28,634 nucleotides of DNA from an uncultured Clostridia bacterium. Lineage in GTDB: Bacteria > Bacillota > Clostridia > Christensenellales > UBA1242. The stretch covers positions 1 through 28,634 of the forward strand of contig CALATF010000050.1 of assembly GCA_937891595.1 (NCBI GenBank). Direction: 5' to 3'. The notes beneath the pieces were generated by a model. It ran no database searches. It was not told the DNA's origin and worked only from the letters and a program-made list of their open reading frames with translations. Position numbers and translations under genes: made by a program. Of the stretch, positions 1 through 7,682 are shown in pieces. Within the stretch, counting starts at the first letter, position 1. Each line of letters begins with the position of its first letter.

Positions 1-1386
1 AAGCGCTAAGGTTTCTTGAAACTTCAAATATAATTCTTTATTGTTGTTATATAACAAACTTTCAACACTATTGTATACATATTTATCAAAAACATTTACT
101 ACTGCTTCTAAATATCCGTCAGAACCTTCTGTCAAAGTTATATCATCTATTTCTTGCAATAAAGCATTATATAAATCTTCAACACTTATGGTATTTCCTT
201 CTATTTCTTTACCTTCAGCATCTCTTTCAGTAGCCATAGTTTTAGCTTGAGATTTTTCAAGCTTTACTAATTCATCAGCATAATCTTGAAGTAATGGATT
301 TTCTTGATATTTTTTAATATTTTCTGTTTGAGTATCACTTATTTTAACAAGAATATGCATGCAAGTTAATAATTTTTCATCGTCTGTTGGCAAGCCATAA
401 AAGAAGTAATTTTGTCTTGAAGTTGAATTCGTTACAGTATTATAGTATAAATTTAAATCATCTTTCAAATTAAAGTAATTATTATTACTATAGCTAATGT
501 TATAAAGTTCTTTATTTGAAGCATAAACTTCTGTATATTTTTCTGCAATATCTTTTAATGTTTTTTCATTTACAAAATAAACATCATTTTGTCTATCGTA
601 ATCTGATCCAAAATTATTTTGATAAATGTTTTGGAATTTTTCAAGTTTAGCATTTTCAATGTTTGTTTTATGAACTCTTTCTAATTCTCTATTAAATACA
701 ACAACGTCTGATAAATCTTTATATCCAAAATTTTTTTGACTTATTTTTAAATCTGTTAAATATCTATTCCAAACAAGTGTTTCATAATCTTTATTTGTTG
801 CACTTATTTTTGTTTTATAATTATAAATTGTAACGCCTTGTGGAACATAAGTGCTTGAATTAGTTTGTTTTCTTAAAATTCTGCCTTCATCATCTTTTTC
901 AAATTTTTGATTATATACTTCTTTTGGTGAATATTCACTTTTTGATTCTTCTGTTTCTTCTTCATCTAATTCCTCAGTAGTTAAACCAAGGTCTTTTCTA
1001 ACTTCTTTAATATAAGTTTCTATACTAGAATCAATATAATCCCAAGTTTCTTTAATTGCAGAGTATACTTCAGCATCTGTCAATTTATATCTACTATCTG
1101 TTTTTGAAAGTTCTTCAATATGCCTTAATAAAGTTTCCCTGTTAATTAAATCTTTAATTGTTGTTTTTAAAGCTTCTTCACGAGTATAGCCATAATAATT
1201 GTCATAATAATAACCTGATGAATTGTAAGCTGTTAGAAGTTGTTCCCTTGTTATTTCAATATCACCAGATACTGCTACTATAGAATTAAGACCTGCATAG
1301 TTGTTTGTATCAAACAAATTGCAACCCGTAAAAATAGTTAAGCATGAAAATAAAAACATAAGTACAATAGCAATTTTCTTTTTCAC
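1..1386 (-). CDS. PrsA/SurA-like peptidyl-prolyl isomerase lipoprotein, 3' end outside the window
   Basis: The first 462 codons of an open frame run off the left edge. The start is GTG at 1386, preceded by GGAG six bases upstream. The N-terminus is a lipoprotein signal, with KKK, a hydrophobic core and lipobox FTGC (Cys22), so the mature protein should sit on the outer face of the membrane. Residues from about 30 (VAVSGDIEITREQLLTAY) look like the helical SurA/PrsA N-terminal chaperone region. At residues 342-348 the sequence CMHILVK matches the first strand of a parvulin rotamase domain. The expected domain is then interrupted by a charged, Glu/Lys-rich helical stretch, and the rest lies outside. 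Likely role, from the family: folding of exported proteins. The acidic run near residues 150-165 is probably a linker. Family assignment rests on architecture and the HILVK motif. Whether the PPIase domain is complete cannot be seen. Confidence 0.75.
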   Translation of the reverse strand, partial: MKKKIAIVLMFLFSCLTIFTGCNLFDTNNYAGLNSIVAVSGDIEITREQLLTAYNSSGYYYDNYYGYTREEALKTTIKDLINRETLLRHIEELSKTDSRYKLTDAEVYSAIKETWDYIDSSIETYIKEVRKDLGLTTEELDEEETEESKSEYSPKEVYNQKFEKDDEGRILRKQTNSSTYVPQGVTIYNYKTKISATNKDYETLVWNRYLTDLKISQKNFGYKDLSDVVVFNRELERVHKTNIENAKLEKFQNIYQNNFGSDYDRQNDVYFVNEKTLKDIAEKYTEVYASNKELYNISYSNNNYFNLKDDLNLYYNTVTNSTSRQNYFFYGLPTDDEKLLTCMHILVKISDTQTENIKKYQENPLLQDYADELVKLEKSQAKTMATERDAEGKEIEGNTISVEDLYNALLQEIDDITLTEGSDGYLEAVVNVFDKYVYNSVESLLYNNNKELYLKFQETLAL

Positions 1387-1425
1387 AGTAATCTCCTAAA
1401 ATGATGTAGTTTTATAATCTAAAAA

Positions 1426-1449
1426 GTTGTATTTTTTGCACAATACAAC
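1426..1449 (-). terminator. Hairpin with U5 tail between mfd and the PrsA-like gene
   Basis: GTTGTATT and AATACAAC form a perfect 8-bp stem with an 8-base loop. On the minus strand it is followed by TTTTT (1421-1425). It lies 53 bases after the mfd stop and 40 bases before the next start codon. It is probably the intrinsic terminator of the glmU-like/pth/mfd operon. Because a TTGATT-17-TATAAT promoter lies upstream of it (1474-1502), it could instead act as an attenuator for the lipoprotein gene. Confidence 0.5.
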
Positions 1450-1473
1450 CAAGATATAACCATAGTAATGAAC

Positions 1474-1502
1474 ATTATACAATAATTATTTTATAAAATC
1501 AA
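1474..1502 (-). promoter_or_regulatory. Putative sigma-A promoter for the PrsA-like gene
   Basis: On the minus strand, TTGATT (1497-1502) is followed after 17 bases by TATAAT (1474-1479). The predicted start near 1467 would give a leader of about 80 nt containing the hairpin at 1426-1449. The -35 box abuts the mfd stop codon. Confidence 0.4.
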
Positions 1503-4500
1503 TTATTTATTTTTAGTTTGCAAACAATTAAGTAAAATTTTTATTAGTAATTGTTGAGCTTTTTCTTTATCTTCTTGTTTTTTTAAGGTGATTATTGGCA
1601 AATTTTCTAAATTTAAAACAAAATTAATATTTTCTTTAGATAAATAATCTTTAAAGAAAGGCATATCTAGAACTTCGTTATAAAAATTTACTTTACAACC
1701 AAATTCATCAAGTTTTATTTGCTTTACAAATAAACTTTGAGCCAGATTTTTAATAAAACCTACATAACAAAGTTGAATAACAGACTTAGGAACTTCTCCA
1801 AACATATTTTTTGTATCATTTACCATTTTTTCAACTTCTTCAAAAGTTTTTAATTTACTTACCTTTGTGTAGAAATCTATTCTTTGTTCGTTTTCGCTAA
1901 TATAACTGCTTGGCAAGAATGCATTAATAGAAATATCTAATTTAACATCTTTTAGTTGTTTAATTTCTTCACCTTTAATTTCACTAACAGCCTCGCTAAG
2001 AAGTTTTACATACATATCGTAACCAACTTGTTGCATATGGCCATGTTGAAGCTTGCCAAGAACGTCACCCGCTCCCCTTATTTCTAAATCTCTTAATGCA
2101 ATTTTATAGCCACTGCCAAAATCAGAAAACTCCATAATAGCATCTAATCTTTTATAAGAATCTTCTGTTAAAGCTTTATCTTTAGAAAAACTAAAATATG
2201 CGTAGGCCTCTACATTACTACGGCCTATTCTACCCCTAAGTTGATAAAGTTGACTAAGACCTAATTTATCGGCATCAATTACAAAAAGCGTGTTTGCATG
2301 TGGCAAATCTACACCATTTTCAATAAGAATGGTGCTTATTAAAATTTGAGTTTTTCTTGTATATAAATTATATATAGCTTTTTCTAAAGTTTTTGAATCC
2401 ATTTGCCCATGAACAAAGTCAATAGAAGCATTAGGTAAAAGTGATTTTACGTAAGCATAAAAATTTGCTATGGTACTTACTTTATTGTATAAAATTAAAA
2501 CTTGACCGTCTCTTTCAAGTTCTTTTTTACAAGCATTGACTAATAGATTGTCTGAATAATCTATTACCATAGTATTAATTCTCTTTCTTTCTTTAGGTGG
2601 GGTTGTAAGATAACTTACGTCTCTAATCCCAACCAAAGACATATAAAGCGTTCTTGGAATAGGAGTTGCAGATAAAGACAAAACATCTACTGTTTTTTTA
2701 ATGTTTTTTAACCTTTCTTTATCCTCAACCCCAAAACGTTGTTCCTCATCTAAAATTATTAAACCTAAATCTTTAAATTTAACGTCACTACTAAATAACC
2801 TGTGTGTTCCACAAATTAAATCTATTTTACCTTCTTTTAAATCTTTTAAAATTGTATCTTGCTCTTTTTTAGTTTTAAATCTATTTATAACTTGTACATT
2901 AACTAAAAAGTTTTTTAAACGACTTAATGCTGTATTATAGTGTTGTTCACAAAGAATGGTTGTTGGGCAAATTATTGCTACTTGCTTACCATCTTGAATA
3001 GCTTTAAATGCGCTTACTAAAGCGACCTCTGTTTTACCAAAACCAACATCACCACACAAAAGCCTATCCATAATTCTAGAGCTTTCCATATCACTTTTAA
3101 TTTCTTTTATTGCTTGCAACTGGTCTTCAGTATATACATAAGGAAAAGAGTTTTCAAAGTCTGTTTGCAAATAGCTATCTTTTGAATATTTAAAACCCTT
3201 TGAATTCATTCTTTGTGAGTACACTTTAATTAAATCAAAAGCCATTTCTTTTATAGAGTTTTTGACTTTTTGCTTTACTTTAAAAAACTCTGTTCCGCCT
3301 ATTTTATTACACTTTGGGCTACCCTCGCCTATAAAAGCAGAAAGCATATCAGCATTTTCGCTAGGCAAATATAAAACATCTCCGTCCTTATATTCAATTA
3401 CAATATAATCACGATATACGTTTGTTATTTTTAAGTTTTTAATTGCAACACACTTTCCTACGCCATGAACTTGGTGGACTACATATTCTCCAACCTTTGG
3501 TAAAAATTTAGATTTATCTATATTTTCTTGTTTTGTTGAAATTTCTAAAACTTGTTTATTATTTAAAGCATGGCTTCCTATTAATACAAAACGTTCTAAC
3601 TCAAAATTAACTGAAAAAGGAATGTTTTGCATAATTAAATTAACTTGATTAGGTAAAATATCCTTAAAACATTTAACCTCGTTGTATTTTATTTTTTCCT
3701 CATCAAAAAAAGTTTTAACTTTATTCAATGTTAAAGGTAATGCACAGCTTAAAACAACTGTGTATTTATTGTCTTGGAAATTAATAACATCTTTAGTTAA
3801 TTCTACAAAATGATTTTGATATTTTGGCAAACCATTACAAATAAAATTAATACAGTATTGACTTTCAAATATTTTGTTTTGAGATATAAGTCTTGAAAAA
3901 GAAATTAATCTAAAATCTATTACTCTTTTTAAAATTTCTTTACGTTCTAAGTAAAACTGAATTGATTTAGGTAATAATTCACCTTTTAAAGATAACTCCA
4001 TAAAATTTGAAAGAATATCTTCTTCTAACACTTTAAGTTTATCAGTAATAAGTTTAGGTTCATCTATAAAAATATTGCATTCTTTTGAAATAAAATCAAA
4101 AATACTTGCATTAAAATAATTACAAAAAGGTAAAAAGAAAACACTAGAAACACCCGCAATTTTATTTTGCAAATATTCAAATTGTGTTGAAACAACTTCA
4201 AGTAATCTAGCAAAAGCCTCACTATCATATTTCAATCTTGAAATATCTTTATCAATACTTTGTTTTAATTCATTTATGTCTACATAACTTGAATCAAAAA
4301 ATGTAAAGCAACAAACTTTAACTTGTTTTACTTCTTTTTCTTGTTTAAAAGTGGTTGGATTAAAATAATTAATTTTTTCTAATTCATCATCAAAAAAATT
4401 TAATCTTATAGGATTATTTAAATTAACAGGAAAAATATCAACAATATCTCCCCTTACTGAAAAATCCCCTTTGTTAGCTATCATTTCTTGCTTAGTGTAA

Positions 4501-4931
4501 CCTAATGAAGTTAACTTAGAAACAAGTTGGCTAAAATTGTAATTATTACCAACTAGTAAATTTAAGGTATTATTTTTTATAAATTCTTTATTTGGCAACT
4601 TTTGAAATAAAGCATTAGGAGTTAGCAAAAGAACGTCATAATCATCTTCTGCTAGCCTAGAAAGGTTAATATAATATTCTTTAAATACTTTATTTGATTT
4701 TTCTCCAAGAGAAATTAAAAGAGGTAAAGAACTTTTAAAATAAATTACATTTTTATTAAGAGCATTTAATTGTTCTTTGTACTTATTTAAAGCATCTTCG
4801 TCATTGACAATTACCACACTTTTTTGCACAAATAAACTAGGTAAAAATAATTTTTCACCCTCGTTTAATCCGCTAATGGTAGTGTATTTAAAACTATCTA
4901 ACTCTTTTAATTTATTTTTTAAATTATTCAT
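1503..4931 (-). CDS. mfd: Transcription-repair coupling factor Mfd
   Basis: Mfd is an ATP-driven translocase that removes RNA polymerase stalled at DNA lesions and recruits UvrA. At 1142 aa it is close to the usual ~1150-1180. The UvrB-like N-terminal modules occupy roughly residues 1-300, including KGDFSVRGDIVDIFP. The RNA-polymerase-interacting domain starts near residue 475 (KVGEYVVHQVHGVGKC). The helicase core has Walker A GDVGFGKTEVA near 627, DEEQRFG near 727, SATPIPRT near 758, and motif VI QLRGRIGRS near 897. A TRCF C-terminal domain follows. The start codon overlaps the pth stop (ATGA), so translation is probably coupled; an AGGA lies only two bases upstream. It is the last gene of a glmU-like/pth/mfd operon, an order that recalls glmU-prs-ctc-pth-fin-mfd in Bacillus. 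No damage is visible. Confidence 0.97.
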   Translation of the reverse strand: MNNLKNKLKELDSFKYTTISGLNEGEKLFLPSLFVQKSVVIVNDEDALNKYKEQLNALNKNVIYFKSSLPLLISLGEKSNKVFKEYYINLSRLAEDDYDVLLLTPNALFQKLPNKEFIKNNTLNLLVGNNYNFSQLVSKLTSLGYTKQEMIANKGDFSVRGDIVDIFPVNLNNPIRLNFFDDELEKINYFNPTTFKQEKEVKQVKVCCFTFFDSSYVDINELKQSIDKDISRLKYDSEAFARLLEVVSTQFEYLQNKIAGVSSVFFLPFCNYFNASIFDFISKECNIFIDEPKLITDKLKVLEEDILSNFMELSLKGELLPKSIQFYLERKEILKRVIDFRLISFSRLISQNKIFESQYCINFICNGLPKYQNHFVELTKDVINFQDNKYTVVLSCALPLTLNKVKTFFDEEKIKYNEVKCFKDILPNQVNLIMQNIPFSVNFELERFVLIGSHALNNKQVLEISTKQENIDKSKFLPKVGEYVVHQVHGVGKCVAIKNLKITNVYRDYIVIEYKDGDVLYLPSENADMLSAFIGEGSPKCNKIGGTEFFKVKQKVKNSIKEMAFDLIKVYSQRMNSKGFKYSKDSYLQTDFENSFPYVYTEDQLQAIKEIKSDMESSRIMDRLLCGDVGFGKTEVALVSAFKAIQDGKQVAIICPTTILCEQHYNTALSRLKNFLVNVQVINRFKTKKEQDTILKDLKEGKIDLICGTHRLFSSDVKFKDLGLIILDEEQRFGVEDKERLKNIKKTVDVLSLSATPIPRTLYMSLVGIRDVSYLTTPPKERKRINTMVIDYSDNLLVNACKKELERDGQVLILYNKVSTIANFYAYVKSLLPNASIDFVHGQMDSKTLEKAIYNLYTRKTQILISTILIENGVDLPHANTLFVIDADKLGLSQLYQLRGRIGRSNVEAYAYFSFSKDKALTEDSYKRLDAIMEFSDFGSGYKIALRDLEIRGAGDVLGKLQHGHMQQVGYDMYVKLLSEAVSEIKGEEIKQLKDVKLDISINAFLPSSYISENEQRIDFYTKVSKLKTFEEVEKMVNDTKNMFGEVPKSVIQLCYVGFIKNLAQSLFVKQIKLDEFGCKVNFYNEVLDMPFFKDYLSKENINFVLNLENLPIITLKKQEDKEKAQQLLIKILLNCLQTKNK

Positions 4932-5452
4932 TTTCCTATTACAGACAAAACCTTTTCAATAGCTTCAGGGTAACAAGACGTAATTAAGTTTCTACTTTCT
5001 TCATCTATTTTGCTTAAAACATAATCTTTTAAATCTATTGACTTGTCGTTACCTGCACCTATTTTAACACGTTTAAAATTCTCGCTTTTTAATTCGTGTA
5101 CAATGTTTTTAAGCCCGTTATGAGTGCCACCGCTACCCTTTTCACGATACCTTGAAGTACCTTTTGGCAAGTCAATATCATCACAAATTACCACAATATC
5201 TTCTGGGCTAATTTTATAAAAATTTGCAAAATACTTAACAGCTTGGCCACTTAAATTCATATAAGTTAATGGCTTAATTAAAAACACAATTTCGTTATTA
5301 TATTTAGCTTGACAATACAAAGCATTTCCTTTTGATTTATTAACACTAACACCCATTTTTTTAGCAATTTCTTCTATTACCTCAAAACCTAAATTATGGT
5401 AAGTATTAACAAATTCTTTTCCCGGATTTCCTAATCCTACTATTAATTTCAT
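4928..5452 (-). CDS. pth: Peptidyl-tRNA hydrolase
   Basis: Pth cleaves the ester bond of peptidyl-tRNAs that drop off ribosomes and so recycles tRNA. At 174 aa it is slightly short of the usual ~185-195. Family motifs are present: GLGNPG with Asn9, catalytic His19 in NTYHNLGF, LTYMNLSG with Asn near 67, CDDIDLP with Asp near 92, and GSGGTHNGLKN with Asn near 113. The usual Arg before the catalytic His (TRHN) is Tyr here, a tolerated variation. The start ATG directly follows the stop of the GlmU-like gene (TAAATG), with GGAG eight bases upstream inside that gene. The stop TGA overlaps the mfd start. That stop also shows that TGA is not read as Trp in this organism. Confidence 0.96.
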   Translation of the reverse strand: MKLIVGLGNPGKEFVNTYHNLGFEVIEEIAKKMGVSVNKSKGNALYCQAKYNNEIVFLIKPLTYMNLSGQAVKYFANFYKISPEDIVVICDDIDLPKGTSRYREKGSGGTHNGLKNIVHELKSENFKRVKIGAGNDKSIDLKDYVLSKIDEESRNLITSCYPEAIEKVLSVIGK

Positions 5453-6265
5453 TTATTCTTCTCCATCTACTATGCAAACATCTTTATCGCCAAAAACACT
5501 AGAAAACGGGCCTATTTTTGTGCCATTTTCAATAATCTTGTTAGAAATATATGATGAAATTATTTGGCAATTTTCACCTATAACACTATTCTCTATTATG
5601 TTGTTTTCTTTTAAAATTACCCCATTTTTAATTTGAGTATTACCCTTTAAAACGTTGTTTGCGTATATTTCAACTAACGGCAAAATTTGAACATCACTAT
5701 CTATATAAACACTATTAATATCATGAATAACAACTTTATTTTTTAAGTGTTTTTCTATTATCTTATTTTTAATTTTATCTTTAGCAATAGCTAAAGTTCT
5801 ATAATCAAACACTGTGAAAAATTCATCTTTTTCTATAAAAGCAGGTTCAGAGCTAAGTTCAATTTTATCATCTTGTAGAGCCTTTGTTTTTACTATAAAT
5901 CCTCTTGGAAGTTTACAAAAATCTAATTGCTTGGTTGTAGCATAATCAAGTACATCAAGAATTGTAACTGAATTAACAAGCGGAGTGTCTGAATATAGTA
6001 CTATAGTATAATCCTCATCTTCTACTAAAGGTTTTATAACATTTAAGGCATTATCTTTATCGTTATAATCAACAAATTTACAATCAAAATGGGAAACAGC
6101 TTCCCTTACCCACATCTTCATTTTTTTATTAAATAATAATAAATCACAACCATTATTTAAACGATTGTTTTCTACTAACAAAACAATAGCATTAACTTTA
6201 TATTCTTTTTGTGTTTCAAGTTGAAACTCAGTTAATATTTCAGAAGATAAAATAAATTCATTCAT
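5453..6265 (-). CDS. Degenerate GlmU-like protein, probably without either catalytic activity
   Basis: Residues 150-260 match the GlmU linker and the start of its left-handed beta-helix: IIEKHLKNKVVIHD, VYIDSDVQILP, VLKGNTQI, ENSVIGENCQI and ENGTKIGPFSSV. IVLYSDTPLV (Asp93) corresponds to the nucleotidyltransferase motif VLxGDxPL. The N-terminal signature GxGTRM is replaced by VENNRLNNG, the Lys of the LPKxL segment is not evident, and the second metal ligand (Asn of GVNxR) is Phe in TVFDYRTLA. The protein stops at 270 aa, just after the point equivalent to GPFARLRP. GlmU is normally ~450-460 aa, so the acetyl-CoA site and catalytic His of the acetyltransferase half are absent. It leads the pth-mfd operon where Bacillota often have glmU. 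A TTGACA-17-TATCAT promoter ends six bases before the ATG, with no ribosome site. Homology is well supported; function is unknown, perhaps structural or regulatory. Confidence 0.75.
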   Translation of the reverse strand: MNEFILSSEILTEFQLETQKEYKVNAIVLLVENNRLNNGCDLLLFNKKMKMWVREAVSHFDCKFVDYNDKDNALNVIKPLVEDEDYTIVLYSDTPLVNSVTILDVLDYATTKQLDFCKLPRGFIVKTKALQDDKIELSSEPAFIEKDEFFTVFDYRTLAIAKDKIKNKIIEKHLKNKVVIHDINSVYIDSDVQILPLVEIYANNVLKGNTQIKNGVILKENNIIENSVIGENCQIISSYISNKIIENGTKIGPFSSVFGDKDVCIVDGEE

Positions 6266-6271
6266 AATAAT

Positions 6272-6300
6272 ATGATAAAATTTTAATTTTTTTTTGTCAA
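6272..6300 (-). promoter_or_regulatory. Strong sigma-A promoter of the glmU-like/pth/mfd operon, leaderless geometry
   Basis: On the minus strand, TTGACA (6295-6300) and TATCAT (6272-6277) are separated by exactly 17 bases. Only six bases separate the -10 box from the ATG at 6265, so the expected first nucleotide is the A of the ATG itself. No Shine-Dalgarno sequence is present. Confidence 0.65.
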
Positions 6301-6326
6301 TATTTAATTTGCAACATAGTTTTTAA

Positions 6327-6671
6327 CTACAAAATAATTTGTATGTTAAAATACCTTTCTTGAAAATTTACTTGATTTAAAATCTCTTGTTTGTTGTAAT
6401 TTTTGTTTATAGGTGCAACTACTAATTTATCTTCAATATCATTTAATCTATGAATAACAGCTATTACTTTCCCTTTAAATTCTTTTAGAGGTTTATCAAC
6501 GCCTAAAATATATGCGTCAATTTCTTTTCCGTCACCTGAAATAGTATTTGGCAAATAACCATAGTTTATAGAATAAATTATATCGCATGTTGGGTGTTTC
6601 GTATTTATAGGTCTATCAATTTTAACCTTTACTATTTTGTTTAGATAATTTTTTAGCAACTTTATTTTCAT
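6327..6671 (-). CDS. Short family I inorganic pyrophosphatase-like protein
   Basis: This 114-aa protein shows the pyrophosphatase segments INYGYLPNT, SGDGKEIDAYILG and EDKLVVAP, and ends at FQERYFNIQIIL. The same pattern recurs in a small family of Clostridia proteins usually named inorganic pyrophosphatase. Compared with the complete enzyme at 18323-18853, it lacks the KYEIDKETG segment. The middle Asp of DGDxxD is Lys49, and the late Tyr-Lys pair is Tyr-Phe. Hydrolytic activity is therefore doubtful; binding of a phosphorylated ligand is possible. The ATG at 6671 has AAGGA directly abutting it, which is too close. TTG at codon 5 (6659) would have 12 bases of spacing, so the start is uncertain. 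The 5' end overlaps the tadA 3' end by 50 bases in another frame, suggesting coupling. Confidence 0.75.
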   Translation of the reverse strand: MKIKLLKNYLNKIVKVKIDRPINTKHPTCDIIYSINYGYLPNTISGDGKEIDAYILGVDKPLKEFKGKVIAVIHRLNDIEDKLVVAPINKNYNKQEILNQVNFQERYFNIQIIL

Positions 6672-7122
6672 TCCTTATTTTAATAAAAAATTCTTTTATC
6701 AGTTTTGAACATTCTTCTTGCAACAATCCCCCTTCAACCTCTACTAAATGTTCAAAAGCTTTATCTTGCAAATAATTATACTTACTTCCTGCGCAACCAT
6801 AGTTGTAATCATAAGCACCAAAATATACTTTATTTAAACGTGCATTAACTATTGCTCCACTACACATAGGGCAAGGTTCTAAGGTAACATACATTTGGCA
6901 TTCATCTAACCTAAAAGACTTTAGCTTTTTACATGCTTTATCTATTGCTATTATTTCTGCATGATATAAAGCATTTTGTTTAGTTTCTCTTTTATTAAAG
7001 CTTTTAGCAATGATCTTACCATTTTTAACAATTATTGCGCCAACTGGTACTTCGTCTTTTTTAAATGCCTTTTTTGCTTGTTCTAAAGCCTTAAGCATAA
7101 ATTCATTGTTTGTTAAGTTCAT
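6622..7122 (-). CDS. tadA: tRNA-specific adenosine-34 deaminase TadA
   Basis: TadA converts A34 to inosine in the wobble position of tRNA-Arg(ACG). The zinc site is complete: HAE (His54, Glu56 as proton shuttle) and PCPMC (Cys84, Cys87). VPVGAIIV and NARLNKVYFGAYD are typical of the bacterial enzyme. At 166 aa it is near family length, with a basic C-terminal tail (NENKVAKKLSKQNSKG) encoded in the overlap with the PPase-like gene. The start at 7122 has AAGGA six bases upstream. A possible promoter, TTGCGA-17-TAAAAT, lies at 7145-7173, just after the rlmH terminator. Confidence 0.95.
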   Translation of the reverse strand: MNLTNNEFMLKALEQAKKAFKKDEVPVGAIIVKNGKIIAKSFNKRETKQNALYHAEIIAIDKACKKLKSFRLDECQMYVTLEPCPMCSGAIVNARLNKVYFGAYDYNYGCAGSKYNYLQDKAFEHLVEVEGGLLQEECSKLIKEFFIKIRNENKVAKKLSKQNSKG

Positions 7123-7144
7123 AATAATTCCTTAGTTTTCTTTA

Positions 7145-7173
7145 ATTTTATTTTATTTCTATGTTATTCGCAA
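7145..7173 (-). promoter_or_regulatory. Putative promoter of tadA and the PPase-like gene
   Basis: On the minus strand, TTGCGA (7168-7173) and TAAAAT (7145-7150) are separated by 17 bases. It sits downstream of the terminator that closes rlmH, as expected for a new transcription unit. The matches are moderate. Confidence 0.35.
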
Positions 7174-7200
7174 CTAATAATATATAAAACTTTGAAACAA

Positions 7201-7232
7201 ATAAAAAAATATTACTTGTGGTAAGTAATATT
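7201..7232 (-). terminator. Intrinsic terminator overlapping the end of rlmH
   Basis: AATATTACTT (7208-7217) and AAGTAATATT (7223-7232) form a 10-bp stem with a 5-base loop. On the minus strand a run of seven T follows (7201-7207 side). The stem is built from the last rlmH codons and its TAA stop. Confidence 0.6.
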
Positions 7233-7682
7233 ATTTTTAATACAAAACGCTCTATAAATTTGTTCTTCTAGAAAAACTCTCATCATATGATGGGGAAATG
7301 TCATTTTTGAAAAACTTATTAAAGCGTTTTCTTGTTTTATTTGGTTGCACAAGCCATATGAACTACCTATTACAAAAGTAACAACATCATTATTATCAAA
7401 AGATTTAATTAAAACATCGCTAAAAGCAACACTGTCATATTGAATACCTTTAGCATCGCACACAAACACTTTTCCTTTTAAATATTGTTTTATTTGTTGA
7501 TATTCCTTTTCAAGAGCTGTATTGATTTCAGTTACACTTGGGCTTTGTGGTAAAAGGCATTCATTAAGTTCAATTACTTTAATGTTACAAAATTTTTGAA
7601 GCCTTTTTAAATATTCTTCCTGGGCTCCTAGAAAATATTTTTCTTTAAGTTTTCCCACACATACTATATTTATTTTATACAA
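7212..7682 (-). CDS. rlmH: 23S rRNA pseudouridine-1915 N3-methyltransferase RlmH
   Basis: RlmH is a small SPOUT-fold, SAM-dependent enzyme that methylates pseudouridine 1915 in helix 69 of 23S rRNA on the assembled 70S ribosome. At 156 aa it matches the family (~155-159). Seen here: N-terminal VCVGKLKEKYF, VFVCDAKGIQYDSVAFSD, the knot region VTFVIGSSYGL (usually FxIGGxxG, so the second Gly is Ser), FPHHMMRVFLEEQIYRAF, and the terminal YHK. The start is TTG at 7682, immediately after the stop of the upstream CPBP gene, with GGGGGG eight bases upstream as ribosome site. It is probably co-transcribed with the two CPBP genes. Confidence 0.95.
   Translation of the reverse strand: MYKINIVCVGKLKEKYFLGAQEEYLKRLQKFCNIKVIELNECLLPQSPSVTEINTALEKEYQQIKQYLKGKVFVCDAKGIQYDSVAFSDVLIKSFDNNDVVTFVIGSSYGLCNQIKQENALISFSKMTFPHHMMRVFLEEQIYRAFCIKNNITYHK

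Noticed and set aside
2701..2940. Plus-strand frame of 79 codons inside mfd, and similar frames inside other genes
   Set aside because: Antisense shadows of well-supported genes with no ribosome sites or protein-like motifs.
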